The position numbers and the translations under genes are program-made. Under the pieces are notes generated by a model. It was not told where the DNA came from, made no database searches, and worked only from the letters and a program-made list of their open reading frames with translations. Below, in pieces: positions 18,058 to 27,304 of a stretch of 64,000 bases of DNA; position 1 is the stretch's first letter, and each line of letters begins with the position of its first letter. This stretch comes from Bacteroidales bacterium (GTDB taxonomy: Bacteria; Bacteroidota; Bacteroidia; Bacteroidales; UBA932): the NCBI GenBank assembly GCA_015060245.1, contig SUYU01000006.1:1-64000 (forward strand), in the 5' to 3' direction.

Positions 18058-18960
18058 ATGAAACCTACATTGTTGGTGCTGGCTGCAGGAATGGGCAGTA
18101 GATACGGAGGACTGAAGCAGATTGAAGGGGTAGGACCTTGCGGGGAGACCATAATGGACTATTCTGTATACGATGCCGCCCGTGCCGGTTTCGGTAAAGT
18201 GGTTTTTGTCATAAGGAACCATTTCAGGGATGAGTTTGTGCAGAAGGTGGTAGCCAAATACAATAATATCATAGAGGTAGAACTTGTAGAGCAGGAGATG
18301 GACAAACTGCCTGAAGGATTTGCGCTCAATCCAAAAAGGGAGAAGCCTTGGGGTACAGGTCATGCCACAATGATGGCTGCTCCGGTAATCGATACACCGT
18401 TTGCGGTAATCAACGCAGATGATTTCTATGGTGCAACGTCATTTCAGGTGTTGGCCGATTTTCTCAAGAAACAGGCTGGCGAGAGGGGCAAGTATTGTAT
18501 GGTAGGCTTCTGCCTCAGCAAGACATTGTCGGAGAGTGGAGAGGTGTCACGGGGAATCTGCTCTGTAAATGATGAGAATTACCTCACAACTGTTGAGGAG
18601 CATCACAAGGTCAAGGAGAACAATGGAACCATTACAGGAGTTGCAATGGACGGTAAAGAGAAGATCCTTGACGGCGATGCGTATGCTTCAATGAACATGT
18701 GGGGTTTCACGCCCGATGTGTTTGAGTATGGCCAGCAGATGTTCATTGATTTCCTCAAGGAGAATGTGGATGATCCTAAAAAGGAGTTTTATATTCCATT
18801 CATTGTGAATACAACAATCAATACCGGTCTTTCAACCGTAAAGGTGCTGGACAGTCCGGATAAATGGTTCGGGGTTACATACCAGGAAGACAGGCCTGTA
18901 GTCATAGAAAAATTGAAACAGATGACAGACCAGGGACTCTATCCGAGTCCGTTGTTTTAG
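18058..18960 (+). CDS. NDP-sugar pyrophosphorylase-like nucleotidyltransferase
   Basis: 300 residues. The ATG at 18058 is preferred over a GTG two codons upstream. The N terminus LLVLAAGMGSRYGGLKQI is the NTP-transferase G-rich loop, and INADDFYG holds the metal-binding Asp pair. Such enzymes transfer a nucleotide to a sugar phosphate for cell-surface polysaccharides; the exact sugar is not evident. The next gene, a CPBP protease, begins 42 bp later. Confidence 0.85.
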   Translation: MKPTLLVLAAGMGSRYGGLKQIEGVGPCGETIMDYSVYDAARAGFGKVVFVIRNHFRDEFVQKVVAKYNNIIEVELVEQEMDKLPEGFALNPKREKPWGTGHATMMAAPVIDTPFAVINADDFYGATSFQVLADFLKKQAGERGKYCMVGFCLSKTLSESGEVSRGICSVNDENYLTTVEEHHKVKENNGTITGVAMDGKEKILDGDAYASMNMWGFTPDVFEYGQQMFIDFLKENVDDPKKEFYIPFIVNTTINTGLSTVKVLDSPDKWFGVTYQEDRPVVIEKLKQMTDQGLYPSPLF

Positions 18961-19002
18961 GAAATTGCAATGAGGGTGGCTTTACCGCCCTCTAATTATG
19001 TT

Positions 19003-19899
19003 ATGAAGATGTTCAGGAATCTCAAATATTTTCTCCCGTCGTTTAACCAGTCCCTGCTGATAGTCCTTCTTCTGATAGTGGCCGGTGGGCTTGGAATGGG
19101 AATATTGTTGGCTGTTTGCTATGGAGCAGCGGGCGTTGCAATGGCAGATATAAATCCACTTGTAATGTACCTGTGCCAGTTTGTGCCTCCATTGATATAT
19201 ATCTTGTACAAGGGCGCAGATACGGTAAAGGAGAATGGCCGTCTGATGGAGAAGGGACTGTTTGACAGGATTGTAAAACCGGTACCCTTCAATACATTCA
19301 ATTTTGGCAAGGTCTCTCCGGCTGTGGCCTTCCTGCTGGTCATTTTGGCAACATTTGCACTTATGATTGTGCTTGAGCCTCTCAATTCACTTGTACCTAT
19401 GCCTGACAGCGTCAAGCAGATTTATGCCAATATGCTCTCAAACATGTTGTGGACATCATTGAGCGTTGCTGTCGCCGCCCCTTTGGTGGAGGAGTTTTTT
19501 CTGCGTGGTACAATTATGAGGGGAATGCTGCAGCACTCAACTCCATTGAAGGCTATCCTTTGGAGTGCATTCTATTTTGCCCTCATACACATGAATCTCT
19601 ATCAGGCACTTGGAGCCTTCATTATGGGACTCTTTATAGGATGGATTTACTACAGGTCGGGCACATTGTGGCTTGCAATACTTATACATTTTGTAAACAA
19701 CGGCTCAAGTGTGCTGTTTACGCTTCTCAATCCACAAATGGATGTTGAGACCACACTTATGGATATTATAATTCAGTCATGGAGCGTTGAGGCCTACATA
19801 GGCATTTATACGGCATCATTGGCCATATTGGCTGCTATAATCTTTTATTTTTATAAAAATTTGGGAAATGGGCAAAGTAAAGAGACTATATCCGCTTAA
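19003..19899 (+). CDS. CPBP-family intramembrane metalloprotease
   Basis: 298 residues from the ATG at 19003 (MKMFRNLKYFLP), preferred over the ATG at 18970, which would add eleven less typical residues. About eight membrane helices are seen. The CPBP/Abi motifs are present: motif 1 EEFFLRG with the Glu pair, motif 2 FALIHMNLYQ with His, and motif 3 ILIHFVNN with His. Related enzymes include Rce1-type prenyl-protein proteases; the bacterial substrate is unknown. Its end overlaps the next gene by 32 bp. Confidence 0.85.
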   Translation: MKMFRNLKYFLPSFNQSLLIVLLLIVAGGLGMGILLAVCYGAAGVAMADINPLVMYLCQFVPPLIYILYKGADTVKENGRLMEKGLFDRIVKPVPFNTFNFGKVSPAVAFLLVILATFALMIVLEPLNSLVPMPDSVKQIYANMLSNMLWTSLSVAVAAPLVEEFFLRGTIMRGMLQHSTPLKAILWSAFYFALIHMNLYQALGAFIMGLFIGWIYYRSGTLWLAILIHFVNNGSSVLFTLLNPQMDVETTLMDIIIQSWSVEAYIGIYTASLAILAAIIFYFYKNLGNGQSKETISA

Positions 19900-21292
19900 A
19901 TTTGTGGAAGAGACCCGGGTGTTGGACCAGAACTCCATCATTTCAAACGGTTTTTTGGCCGACAACAGTATAGATGACATCATTGAAACTTACCTTGAAG
20001 ATTTTCTTGGCAGGGAGGTATTCCAATACTATAAAGGTGAGTTCCCGTTGAGGGTTTCATATCTCGAGTCGGAGGGAAGCATGCCTTTGCAGGCTCATCC
20101 CAATGATTTTACTGCGCTCGAAAGATATGATTCAATAGGTTGTGCAAAAATATGGTATATTCTCGGGGCCGAGAAGGATGCCCGTATCTGCCTGGGCTTT
20201 TCCCAGCAGATGGATGCATCGCGTTTTTATGAAGGATGCCTTGACGGCCAACTTGAGAAGTGCCTGAATTTCATTGAGCCAAAGGCAGGAGACTGCATAT
20301 ATATTGAGCCTGGAACAGTATATTCCGCTCTTGGAAAGATAAAGTATATAGAGATTGCCCAGAACTCAAGGGTGACATACCATCTGTATGACTTTGGAAC
20401 TGCAGGCGCAGATGATTTCCAGATGGAGATTGCCGAGGCAATAGATGTGATAAATTACACCCCTTTTGATGCTGAAAGGTGCCTTTTCAGAAATGTCTCC
20501 GGAAACCTGACAATAGCCGACACATCAGACTTTATAGTAAAGATGAATATGCTTGGCAAGGCTGCGGAGGGGGCAGAAAGCAGTAATGGGCAGATTGAGG
20601 TATCTCCAGAGGCTCTGGAGAGTTTTGTTGCACTGCTCTGCCTGAAAGGCTCTGCTATGGTGAAGGATTCCGACGGCAATATCTCTCCTATTGCCGCAGG
20701 AGAGTTCATGCTTCTGCCGGCAAATCTTAAACAGGCCGGAATATTGCCCGCCGGCGACAATGGCGCTGCATCTTCTGATGACAACGGACAAACGGTTATT
20801 ATTCAAGCATATATGCCTCAATTCGGTGAGCAGGAAGATCTCTATATGAACTATTATGAAGATGATAGCGACTATCCGGAGGGCTCAGGAGTGGATCCTG
20901 AAGATGAAGAGTTTGAAGATGAAGAGTGTGATGACGATTGCTGCGATGATGAGTGCTGCTGCGATGATGATTGTTCCGGATCCCATGAGTGTTGCGGTGG
21001 CGGAAGCCATGCTCCCCATGACAATCATCATGGTCACCACGATCATTGCCATGACAGCCACGATCATCATAGTAATTCCCACGACCACGGCCAGAACCAT
21101 TGCCTCGATCATCACGATAACCATTCTCACAACCACCATCATACGACCGGAGGATATTTTGCACAGAGTGCCGGCAGTGGCGTGACCGCTGCAAATTCGT
21201 CAAATGATGAGATGTTTGACCTGGAGAAGATTCACAGGGAGGAGAAGGAAAAGGGAATTGACAACTCAAACGAGAGGTTCTTCAGGAGATAA
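19868..21292 (+). CDS. Type I phosphomannose-isomerase-like protein with degenerate active site and Cys/His-rich tail
   Basis: 474 residues. Residues 1-180 align with type I mannose-6-phosphate isomerase (FPLRVSYLE..., QAHPND, WYILGAE, EPGTVYSALGK, YHLYDFG). Of the expected zinc ligands, Q75 and H77 remain, but the Glu of the TE(M/C)WY motif is K94 and the His of GT(I/V)HA is Y152; the catalytic Arg of YR(I/L)YD is H172. The usual IWGG...GESWE segment near the N terminus is missing. A second cupin-like region (about 220-320) follows. Then comes an extreme tail (about 329-435): an acidic run with Cys clusters (DDDCCDDECCCDDDC) and a His-rich run (HHGHHDHCHDSHDHH), in total about 22 His and 11 Cys. 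It is probably not an active isomerase; a metal-binding or regulatory role is inferred. It overlaps the CPBP gene by 32 bp and the convergent HAD gene by 11 bp. Confidence 0.8.
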   Translation: MGKVKRLYPLKFVEETRVLDQNSIISNGFLADNSIDDIIETYLEDFLGREVFQYYKGEFPLRVSYLESEGSMPLQAHPNDFTALERYDSIGCAKIWYILGAEKDARICLGFSQQMDASRFYEGCLDGQLEKCLNFIEPKAGDCIYIEPGTVYSALGKIKYIEIAQNSRVTYHLYDFGTAGADDFQMEIAEAIDVINYTPFDAERCLFRNVSGNLTIADTSDFIVKMNMLGKAAEGAESSNGQIEVSPEALESFVALLCLKGSAMVKDSDGNISPIAAGEFMLLPANLKQAGILPAGDNGAASSDDNGQTVIIQAYMPQFGEQEDLYMNYYEDDSDYPEGSGVDPEDEEFEDEECDDDCCDDECCCDDDCSGSHECCGGGSHAPHDNHHGHHDHCHDSHDHHSNSHDHGQNHCLDHHDNHSHNHHHTTGGYFAQSAGSGVTAANSSNDEMFDLEKIHREEKEKGIDNSNERFFRR

Positions 21293-22067
21293 GGTCAATC
21301 AGATTGTCTGATTCGTATGTTGGGCCTCCGTCACAGGGTTTGTGGTATGGATTGTAGTAGAACTGGTCTATGCCAAAAATCTGAGCCCCTTCTATATCAT
21401 TAGTAAAGTCATCGCCAACCATAAGGGCCTGGGATTTTATCTCCGGCCTTTTTTCGCGGTTGGCATACTCATCTGCTCCGCACAAGGCCTCCAATGCCCT
21501 TTTGAAGATTATAGGACAGGGCTTGTGTATACCAACCTCTTCGGAGATGAAAAAGGCATCTATATAGCCGATAATCCCTGAATTGCGCATCTTGCGGTAT
21601 TGGACCTCCTTGAAACCGTTGCTGATTACTGCAATCCTGCATCCGCGCGCCTTCAATGTCTCAAGTACCTCTCTGGCATTTGGCTCTAAAGCGGTTTCAT
21701 AAATCATGCGCTCAAGGTAAGCCTCGCCAAATCTTTCGGAAAATGCAGAGATGTTTTTTTGCTGCTCTTGGGCATTCTCTCCAAAATTTACCTGTTTGCC
21801 GTTCTCTATGCAGAAGATCAGGAACGTCTCCTGGAAACGTTCTGAACGGAGTCTCTCCTTGGTAATCTCGCCGCGTTCGTAGCGTTGCCAAAGTACCTTG
21901 TTAATATCTTCATACCGCTTGAAAAAGAGTTCCTTGTCATGAACCCCAATCTTCTCTGCCAGATTGAACTCGTCAATAAGGTAAAAGATGGCATTCTTGG
22001 CATTGAGGTCAAATGCCCACAGAGTGCGGTCAATATCAAAAAGATAGTATTTGTACTCCTTTACCAT
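21282..22067 (-). CDS. yjjG: YjjG-family pyrimidine 5'-nucleotidase (HAD superfamily)
   Basis: 261 residues from the ATG at 22067; an in-frame upstream ATG (22139) would add 24 residues not typical of the family and overlap the M64 gene. HAD motif I is YYLFDIDRTLW, motif II is AVISNGF, the Lys of motif III is in EEVGIHKPCP, and motif IV is MVGDDFTNDIEGA. YjjG enzymes hydrolyse noncanonical pyrimidine nucleotides. It lies 52 bp after the M64 peptidase, probably in the purB unit. Confidence 0.9.
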   Translation of the reverse strand: MVKEYKYYLFDIDRTLWAFDLNAKNAIFYLIDEFNLAEKIGVHDKELFFKRYEDINKVLWQRYERGEITKERLRSERFQETFLIFCIENGKQVNFGENAQEQQKNISAFSERFGEAYLERMIYETALEPNAREVLETLKARGCRIAVISNGFKEVQYRKMRNSGIIGYIDAFFISEEVGIHKPCPIIFKRALEALCGADEYANREKRPEIKSQALMVGDDFTNDIEGAQIFGIDQFYYNPYHKPCDGGPTYESDNLIDLIS

Positions 22068-22119
22068 TGCAATCAGGTTTGAATGATTTGTATGATTCTG
22101 CAGTTGTCGGGAAGAGCGG

Positions 22120-23517
22120 TTATTTTGTAAAATAGTCAATCATGCGGTTTATGGCCCTCTGGCATACCGGACAGAATCCCGGGGCTTCATTGCTCCTCAT
22201 CCTGCAGTTGTCTACCGGACGGTACAGACCCTTGGTCATGTAACCTGCCCCTTCATAAACACCAAGAACCTGCGGCTTGCCTTCAACTGCCACTGTAGGA
22301 ATCTGAGTGCCGGCAGGAAGCATGTCTTTCCATTTCTTTTCAAACTCCACCAACGAAGTCACATTGGGCTCCCATGGCTCGACGGCTGTGTTGTACATTT
22401 CAAGGTAGGTATCATCGGAATCGTAGAAATACTCATCTGCAAGGCCCGCAAAACTATGGCCGAACTCATGTACAAAAACCATAGGGGTAGTGCGGTGGTC
22501 GCTCATTCCAAGTCCGTAGAAATTGAAGATACCGCCGCCGCCATACTTCTCTGTATTGACTATCACATACATTGCATCGCAGGGCGCATTTGAGCACAAT
22601 TTGCATACGAGTGTCTGGTTCTCTGCAGTGAGGTATCTGTCTGAACGGAAGGTGTAGAAGTTTGAATTGGCTGCCGTCTCCCTCCAGATGTCATGGTGCG
22701 GAATGTCAGTGCCCGATTCAAGTGAAACAGACTCTACAGCCCAGATGTTGAAATCATCTTTACGGCTCTTGTATGGCTCAATGTCAAAGAGATAGCCTAC
22801 ATGTTTCCTTACATTTTCCCTGAATTTCTCCATTTCGGCAGAGGTGTATCCTTCTGCTATGAATACAATGTCAACTTTGTTCTGCGGATGGCCGTTGTCA
22901 AGTATTGGGGTAACCGCAAAACTGTTCTCCTGCTCACGGTTTATGAGTTTGTCCTGGGGATCAATTTCAAATGTGGCAAGTCTGCTGTAACTGCCGTCCT
23001 CCCTCAGACGTTCATATATGATTACATTAACCTTGTGCTTTGGAAAAGGAATTCTGTATGAACTGTTGAAGGCCCTTGCGGTTGAGGTGTTTATGGCCTC
23101 GTCAGTGGTGCGCCACTCCTGAAAGAGAGTATTGAAGCCTGTAGCATAGAGCAATCCGTTGTCAGAGACATCCCTTACCTCAAGCCTGTACTCGCCATAC
23201 TCAAACTCCGGAACAAGCCTTTTTCTTGTGCCTGCCCATAGAGGCTCTGCCTTTAATCCCGACAGATACACATTCTGCTCCTTGCCATTGCCCGCAAAAG
23301 TCAGGTCAAGACGTAACTGCCCGTCGGTAAAGTGGCTGTAGTATTGTGGATTGTCTGCGATATCCTGTTTGGTTATTGCCCCTTTATATGGAGTCTCAAC
23401 CTTATGATGTGCACTCTGTTCTCCGGACCATGCACAATTCTGCCCGCATTGTGCAGAAACCGTAAACGGCAACAACATCAAAAGCGGGCAGAATAGTTTT
23501 TTTAGAATATGATTCAT
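22120..23517 (-). CDS. Secreted M64-family (IgA-peptidase-like) metallopeptidase
   Basis: 465 residues with a signal peptide (MNHILKKLFCPLLMLLPFTVSAQC). The N-terminal part is beta-rich; the peptidase domain starts near the segment NKVDIVFIAEGYTSAEM. The zinc site is HEFGH (H350, E351, H354) followed by the family-typical SFAGLADEYFY. M64 enzymes are secreted or outer-membrane proteases in gut Bacteroidetes; the IgA label comes from one Clostridium member, so the substrate here is unknown. Other Cys residues near CPVCQRA at the C terminus may form a structural pair. Confidence 0.88.
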   Translation of the reverse strand: MNHILKKLFCPLLMLLPFTVSAQCGQNCAWSGEQSAHHKVETPYKGAITKQDIADNPQYYSHFTDGQLRLDLTFAGNGKEQNVYLSGLKAEPLWAGTRKRLVPEFEYGEYRLEVRDVSDNGLLYATGFNTLFQEWRTTDEAINTSTARAFNSSYRIPFPKHKVNVIIYERLREDGSYSRLATFEIDPQDKLINREQENSFAVTPILDNGHPQNKVDIVFIAEGYTSAEMEKFRENVRKHVGYLFDIEPYKSRKDDFNIWAVESVSLESGTDIPHHDIWRETAANSNFYTFRSDRYLTAENQTLVCKLCSNAPCDAMYVIVNTEKYGGGGIFNFYGLGMSDHRTTPMVFVHEFGHSFAGLADEYFYDSDDTYLEMYNTAVEPWEPNVTSLVEFEKKWKDMLPAGTQIPTVAVEGKPQVLGVYEGAGYMTKGLYRPVDNCRMRSNEAPGFCPVCQRAINRMIDYFTK

Positions 23518-23569
23518 CTGATCTGTTTCTTCAGTTCTATAGTGTTCCTCTAAATGGAGATGGGTAGGA

Positions 23570-24913
23570 TTACTTTCCCACGTAGTTCTGTGGAGTAATT
23601 ACAAGAATTTCATTCTTAACTGAATCAGAGACCTCAAGTCCCTTTACAAACTCCTGTATACTCTCTTTGGTAATGCCTGCGTTGCCGCGGGTCAAAGCCT
23701 TAAGTGCCTCATAAGGGTTAGGATATCCCTCTCTGCGCAATACAGTCTGTATACCCTCCGCAACAACAGCCCAGTTAGCCTCAAGATCCCTGTCAAGGGC
23801 AGCCTCGTTAAGGATAAGTTTGCCAAGTCCCTTCTTCAATGACCTGAATGAAATCATGCTGTGTGCCAATGGAACACCCACGTTTCTCAAAACTGTAGAG
23901 TCTGTAAGGTCCCTCTGCAACCTTGAAACCGGCAGTTTGGATGCAAGGTGGGCGTATAGTGCGTTTGCCACGCCAAAGTTGCCCTCTGCATTTTCAAAAT
24001 CAATAGGGTTTACCTTGTGCGGCATTGCCGATGAACCTACCTCACCTGCCTTTACTTTCTGGCGGAAATACTCCATTGAGATGTATGTCCACATGTCGCG
24101 GGCAAGGTCAATGAGGATTGTGTTTATGCGCTCAAGATTGTGGAAAAGGGCGGCAAGATTGTCATAGTGCTCAATCTGTGTTGTTGGGTATGAGCGTTTC
24201 AGACCCAAAGTGCCCTCTACAAAAGAGGCTGCAAATGCATTCCAGTCAAACTGCGGATATGCAAAGTTGTGTGCATTGAAGTTGCCTGTTGCACCGCCGA
24301 ATTTTGCAGAGTATGGAACTGTTGCCAACAATCTCTTCTGCTCCTCAAGTCTTGCTACAAATACATATATCTCCTTGCCCAGGCGGGTAGGGGATGCAGG
24401 CTGTCCGTGTGTATGGGCAAGCATAGGAACACTCTCCCACTCTTTGGCAAGGCCTTTGAGAATATCAATTATCTCATCCAAAAGCGGCATGTAACAATCT
24501 TTGATGCCCTCAAGCAGGCTCAACGGAACAGATGTGTTGTTTATATCCTGTGATGTAAGGCCAAAGTGTACAAACTCGCTGAACTCTTCAATTCCAAGTT
24601 CCTTGAATTTCTTCTTGATGTAGTACTCGACAGCCTTCACATCATGGTTGGTAACCTTCTCAATCTCCTTCACCTCCTCCGCATTTTCCGGGGTAAAAGT
24701 ATTGTAGATATCCCTAAGTGCTGTGTAGTTTTCTTTGTTGAATCCCTCCAATTGTGGAAGAGGAATATTGCAAAGTGCTATGAAATATTCAATTTCAACT
24801 CTTATTCTATATTTGATAAGTGCATATTCAGAGAAATATTGGCCAAGTTCAGCCACCTGCTTCTGGTATCTGCCATCAATGGGAGATACGGCCATCAATG
24901 CGTTGTTTGACAT
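23570..24913 (-). CDS. purB: Adenylosuccinate lyase
   Basis: 447 residues, the usual length. Landmarks are SPIDGRYQKQV at the N terminus, the TSQDIN segment, AHTHGQPASPT with the catalytic His, and the fumarase/aspartase superfamily signature GSSAMPHKVNPIDFEN holding the mobile-loop Ser. It catalyses two steps of purine synthesis (SAICAR to AICAR and adenylosuccinate to AMP). It has its own consensus promoter, and the M64 and YjjG genes lie downstream on the same strand. Confidence 0.97.
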   Translation of the reverse strand: MSNNALMAVSPIDGRYQKQVAELGQYFSEYALIKYRIRVEIEYFIALCNIPLPQLEGFNKENYTALRDIYNTFTPENAEEVKEIEKVTNHDVKAVEYYIKKKFKELGIEEFSEFVHFGLTSQDINNTSVPLSLLEGIKDCYMPLLDEIIDILKGLAKEWESVPMLAHTHGQPASPTRLGKEIYVFVARLEEQKRLLATVPYSAKFGGATGNFNAHNFAYPQFDWNAFAASFVEGTLGLKRSYPTTQIEHYDNLAALFHNLERINTILIDLARDMWTYISMEYFRQKVKAGEVGSSAMPHKVNPIDFENAEGNFGVANALYAHLASKLPVSRLQRDLTDSTVLRNVGVPLAHSMISFRSLKKGLGKLILNEAALDRDLEANWAVVAEGIQTVLRREGYPNPYEALKALTRGNAGITKESIQEFVKGLEVSDSVKNEILVITPQNYVGK

Positions 24914-24961
24914 AACGTAATCTATTAATGATAATCTCTATTAAGGTTTAGGAACAAATGG

Positions 24962-24992
24962 CAAAAATACAATAATCGGCGATATATTCAAA
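24962..24992 (-). promoter_or_regulatory. Bacteroidetes-type promoter of purB
   Basis: On the minus strand, TTTG (plus 24989-24992), 19 bp, then TATTTTTG (plus 24962-24969). Both elements match the consensus with ideal spacing; 49 bp lie between it and the start codon. Confidence 0.78.
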
Positions 24993-25004
24993 TAGTCAGG
25001 ACCA

Positions 25005-26264
25005 TTATTTTACATCTGCTGAAGTGCTCTCTTCAGGCACCGCCTCTTTACGGGCGAGATACCTGAAATAGACCCTTTTTGAAATGAATCGGATTATAAG
25101 AATCATCAAAAGTATAATTGCAATGCACACTTCGGCAAAGAGTTGCTCCTTCATAATGACATTTGCTGTGAGAATTTCGGCATCTTCAGAGAGAATCTTG
25201 TCTATTTTGGCAAAAGGATAACTCCTGGCGCTCCACTTCTGGACAATGATGCCGTCATTGATGTATGTAACTCCTCCGTTCGAGCGGTTAAGTGCCATTG
25301 TACTCTTGTAGTCGCTCTGCAGTACAGGATAGAGTGCTCCGTCAATCTCTTCAGAGGTGCCGTTGAGCAGATACAGTGATGCACCACAGGTTGCAATTGA
25401 ATCGCCAAGTCTGTTGATTGTTCCTATCTTCTTTGCATCCAATTTGTCGGGATTATGGATGGAAATGAGAAAAACCGGCAGGCCGGAGCCTGTAATCTGT
25501 TGTGTGATGTCGGCCCCATCTGCATCTCTCAATATGAAATTGAGTGTGCCTGCATCTGATTCAGTCCCGTTTGACACTATTGTGCGGGTCTCTACAAAAC
25601 TCCATGTTGAGTCAGGCAGGTTTTCAAGTGTGAACTCCTGCTCAATGCCATCTTTGGAGTAAATGAATGTGCTGCTGTACTCTGGTTGTGGCGTATCTTC
25701 AATTATTGCAACAAGGTCTGTTCCCGGCTTGAACTGGCCAAAGTCAATCTGGGGAAGGAATACAAGGGCGTAGGTGACAACCGCTGCAATAAATGATGTG
25801 TATGCTGTTATATATATCTTTTCCCAGATATTGGCTGCTATTGGCTTGAATTTGTTGCGTTGACAGAAAATTGCAATGGAGCATGCCAAAAGCACAATAT
25901 TCTTGTAGAAGGTCTGCCAGTTGGTCAGATGGAGCGCCTCGCCAAAGCAGCCGCAATCCTGTACCGGGTTGAAGATGGCGGAGTAAAGGGTGAGGAGCGT
26001 GAAAAATGATGTGAAAATAAGGGCGGCGGTTGAGAAGAATCTCATTTTTATGCCCTTAAGTACACATACACCAATCAGGAATTCTGTGCATGCCAGCAGT
26101 ATGGCAACGGGCGTGGCCAAGAAATCCATGAACCCCAAATGAAAGGCCTTTAGATATTCGTCAATTTTAAGCGCACCTCCTGCCGGGTCTATTGCCTTAA
26201 GGAATCCCGACAATATAAACGTGATTCCTATTACAAACCTGCTGATTGCTCTGATTATAGCCAT
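25005..26264 (-). CDS. BT_3928-family membrane protein with DoxX/MauE-like domain
   Basis: 419 residues. Four helices in the first about 160 residues follow the DoxX/MauE pattern, with FVIGITFILSGFLKAIDPAG at the start and a conserved QDCGCFGEAL motif typical of MauE-like thiol-oxidoreductase partners. A periplasmic domain with a strand pattern and DSIATCGASLYLLNGT follows, and the protein ends with a further membrane helix. It matches the Bacteroides BT_3928-type family; the function is unproven, although the CGC motif suggests a role with thiols or disulfides. It lies downstream of tmk in the same orientation. Confidence 0.8.
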   Translation of the reverse strand: MAIIRAISRFVIGITFILSGFLKAIDPAGGALKIDEYLKAFHLGFMDFLATPVAILLACTEFLIGVCVLKGIKMRFFSTAALIFTSFFTLLTLYSAIFNPVQDCGCFGEALHLTNWQTFYKNIVLLACSIAIFCQRNKFKPIAANIWEKIYITAYTSFIAAVVTYALVFLPQIDFGQFKPGTDLVAIIEDTPQPEYSSTFIYSKDGIEQEFTLENLPDSTWSFVETRTIVSNGTESDAGTLNFILRDADGADITQQITGSGLPVFLISIHNPDKLDAKKIGTINRLGDSIATCGASLYLLNGTSEEIDGALYPVLQSDYKSTMALNRSNGGVTYINDGIIVQKWSARSYPFAKIDKILSEDAEILTANVIMKEQLFAEVCIAIILLMILIIRFISKRVYFRYLARKEAVPEESTSADVK

Positions 26265-26416
26265 ATTGTAAATCCTCTCACTTTTTGGGATTGTATGTGA
26301 ATTCGCCTGTTTTTATGATTTTTTCTTTCCGGTTTCCGGTCCTGTTCATAGCCCTGTTTCTGTTCCGGTCCTGAATCTGTTCCGGTCCGATTCTGCAGCA
26401 AGAGTGGCCGAAACTG

Positions 26417-27097
26417 CTATTTCCAGTGGGGTTCCAGAGCCTTTTCTATGTTTGCAAAAATATCCTGGGGCGGAAGCATTGTGCCATCCTCACCGCTGCA
26501 CTCTACCCTTACAAAATCTTTGTCAAGATGAGTCTGCTCAAGATAGAGTTCCCTCACATCAATCTGGAACTGGATGTTGGCTTCATGAATGTCCTCTTTG
26601 CCCTGCAGATACTCCCTGTCTTCGCCTTCGCGGTTCTCCTTGAGTTTTTTATCAACAAAAGAGATAGGGACATCAAGGAAAAGGTTTACATCGGGTCTTG
26701 GGATGCCGTATCGGTTGTATTCAAGGTCAAAAATCCAGTCCCTCAACTCTTTTGATTTTGCCTTGTCCTTTATTTTTGAACATTGGTACGCAATGTTGGA
26801 GTAGACGTACCTGTCGAGCAGAACGCAACGGCCGTCATTGAGCCACTCCCTAATCATTTTGGCAGCATCCCTTCTGTCTTCTGCAAAGAGAAGGGCAACC
26901 AATTGTGGATGAACCTGGTCAATGGCTCCAAAGTCCCCTCTTAGAAATTTTGCAATCAAATCTCCGTAAACGGGAGCGTCAAAACGTGGAAAATGAAGAT
27001 ACTCAAGTCTTTTGCCCTTGCTTTGAATATATTCTTTAAGAAGTTTCACCTGGGTACTCTTGCCTGCTCCGTCGAGCCCTTCCAATACAATAAGCAT
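26417..27097 (-). CDS. tmk: Thymidylate kinase
   Basis: 226 residues. The P-loop is GLDGAGKST (6-14), the TMP-binding DR motif is LLDRYVYSN, and NLFLDVPI starts the late strand. It phosphorylates dTMP to dTDP. It is slightly longer than E. coli Tmk because of an insert near NREGEDREYLQGKED in the lid region, seen in some Bacteroidetes. The weakly repetitive 152-bp gap downstream (CTGTTCCGGTCC twice near 26360 and 26378) holds no gene. Confidence 0.95.
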   Translation of the reverse strand: MLIVLEGLDGAGKSTQVKLLKEYIQSKGKRLEYLHFPRFDAPVYGDLIAKFLRGDFGAIDQVHPQLVALLFAEDRRDAAKMIREWLNDGRCVLLDRYVYSNIAYQCSKIKDKAKSKELRDWIFDLEYNRYGIPRPDVNLFLDVPISFVDKKLKENREGEDREYLQGKEDIHEANIQFQIDVRELYLEQTHLDKDFVRVECSGEDGTMLPPQDIFANIEKALEPHWK

Positions 27098-27233
27098 ACA
27101 ATCTCTCTTTTTTGCAATGAATGAAATTTAAAAAAGCCCACAAACCACTCCCGCAAACCGACACAAATTTAAAAATTAAATGTGAGTTGAAGATTTTATT
27201 TTGGAGAAACGGGTTTAAAAATCTCAAGTTTTA

Positions 27234-27241
27234 TATCTTTG
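27234..27241 (+). promoter_or_regulatory. Probable -7 element for folP
   Basis: TATCTTTG matches TAnnTTTG; no TTTG at the ideal -33 distance. It overlaps the TTG codon at 27239, which argues against that codon as the folP start and for the ATG at 27305. Confidence 0.5.
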
Positions 27242-27304
27242 TTCCCCTGTGGGGCAGGTGTCCATTATTTGGAGAGGATAAATAACGGCCATAAAATCAA
27301 AAGA

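Noticed and set aside
20799-21269. A 156-codon His/Arg/Asp-rich frame antisense to the isomerase-like gene
   Set aside because: It lies over the Cys/His-rich tail and repeats its low complexity; the sense strand has the isomerase homology.
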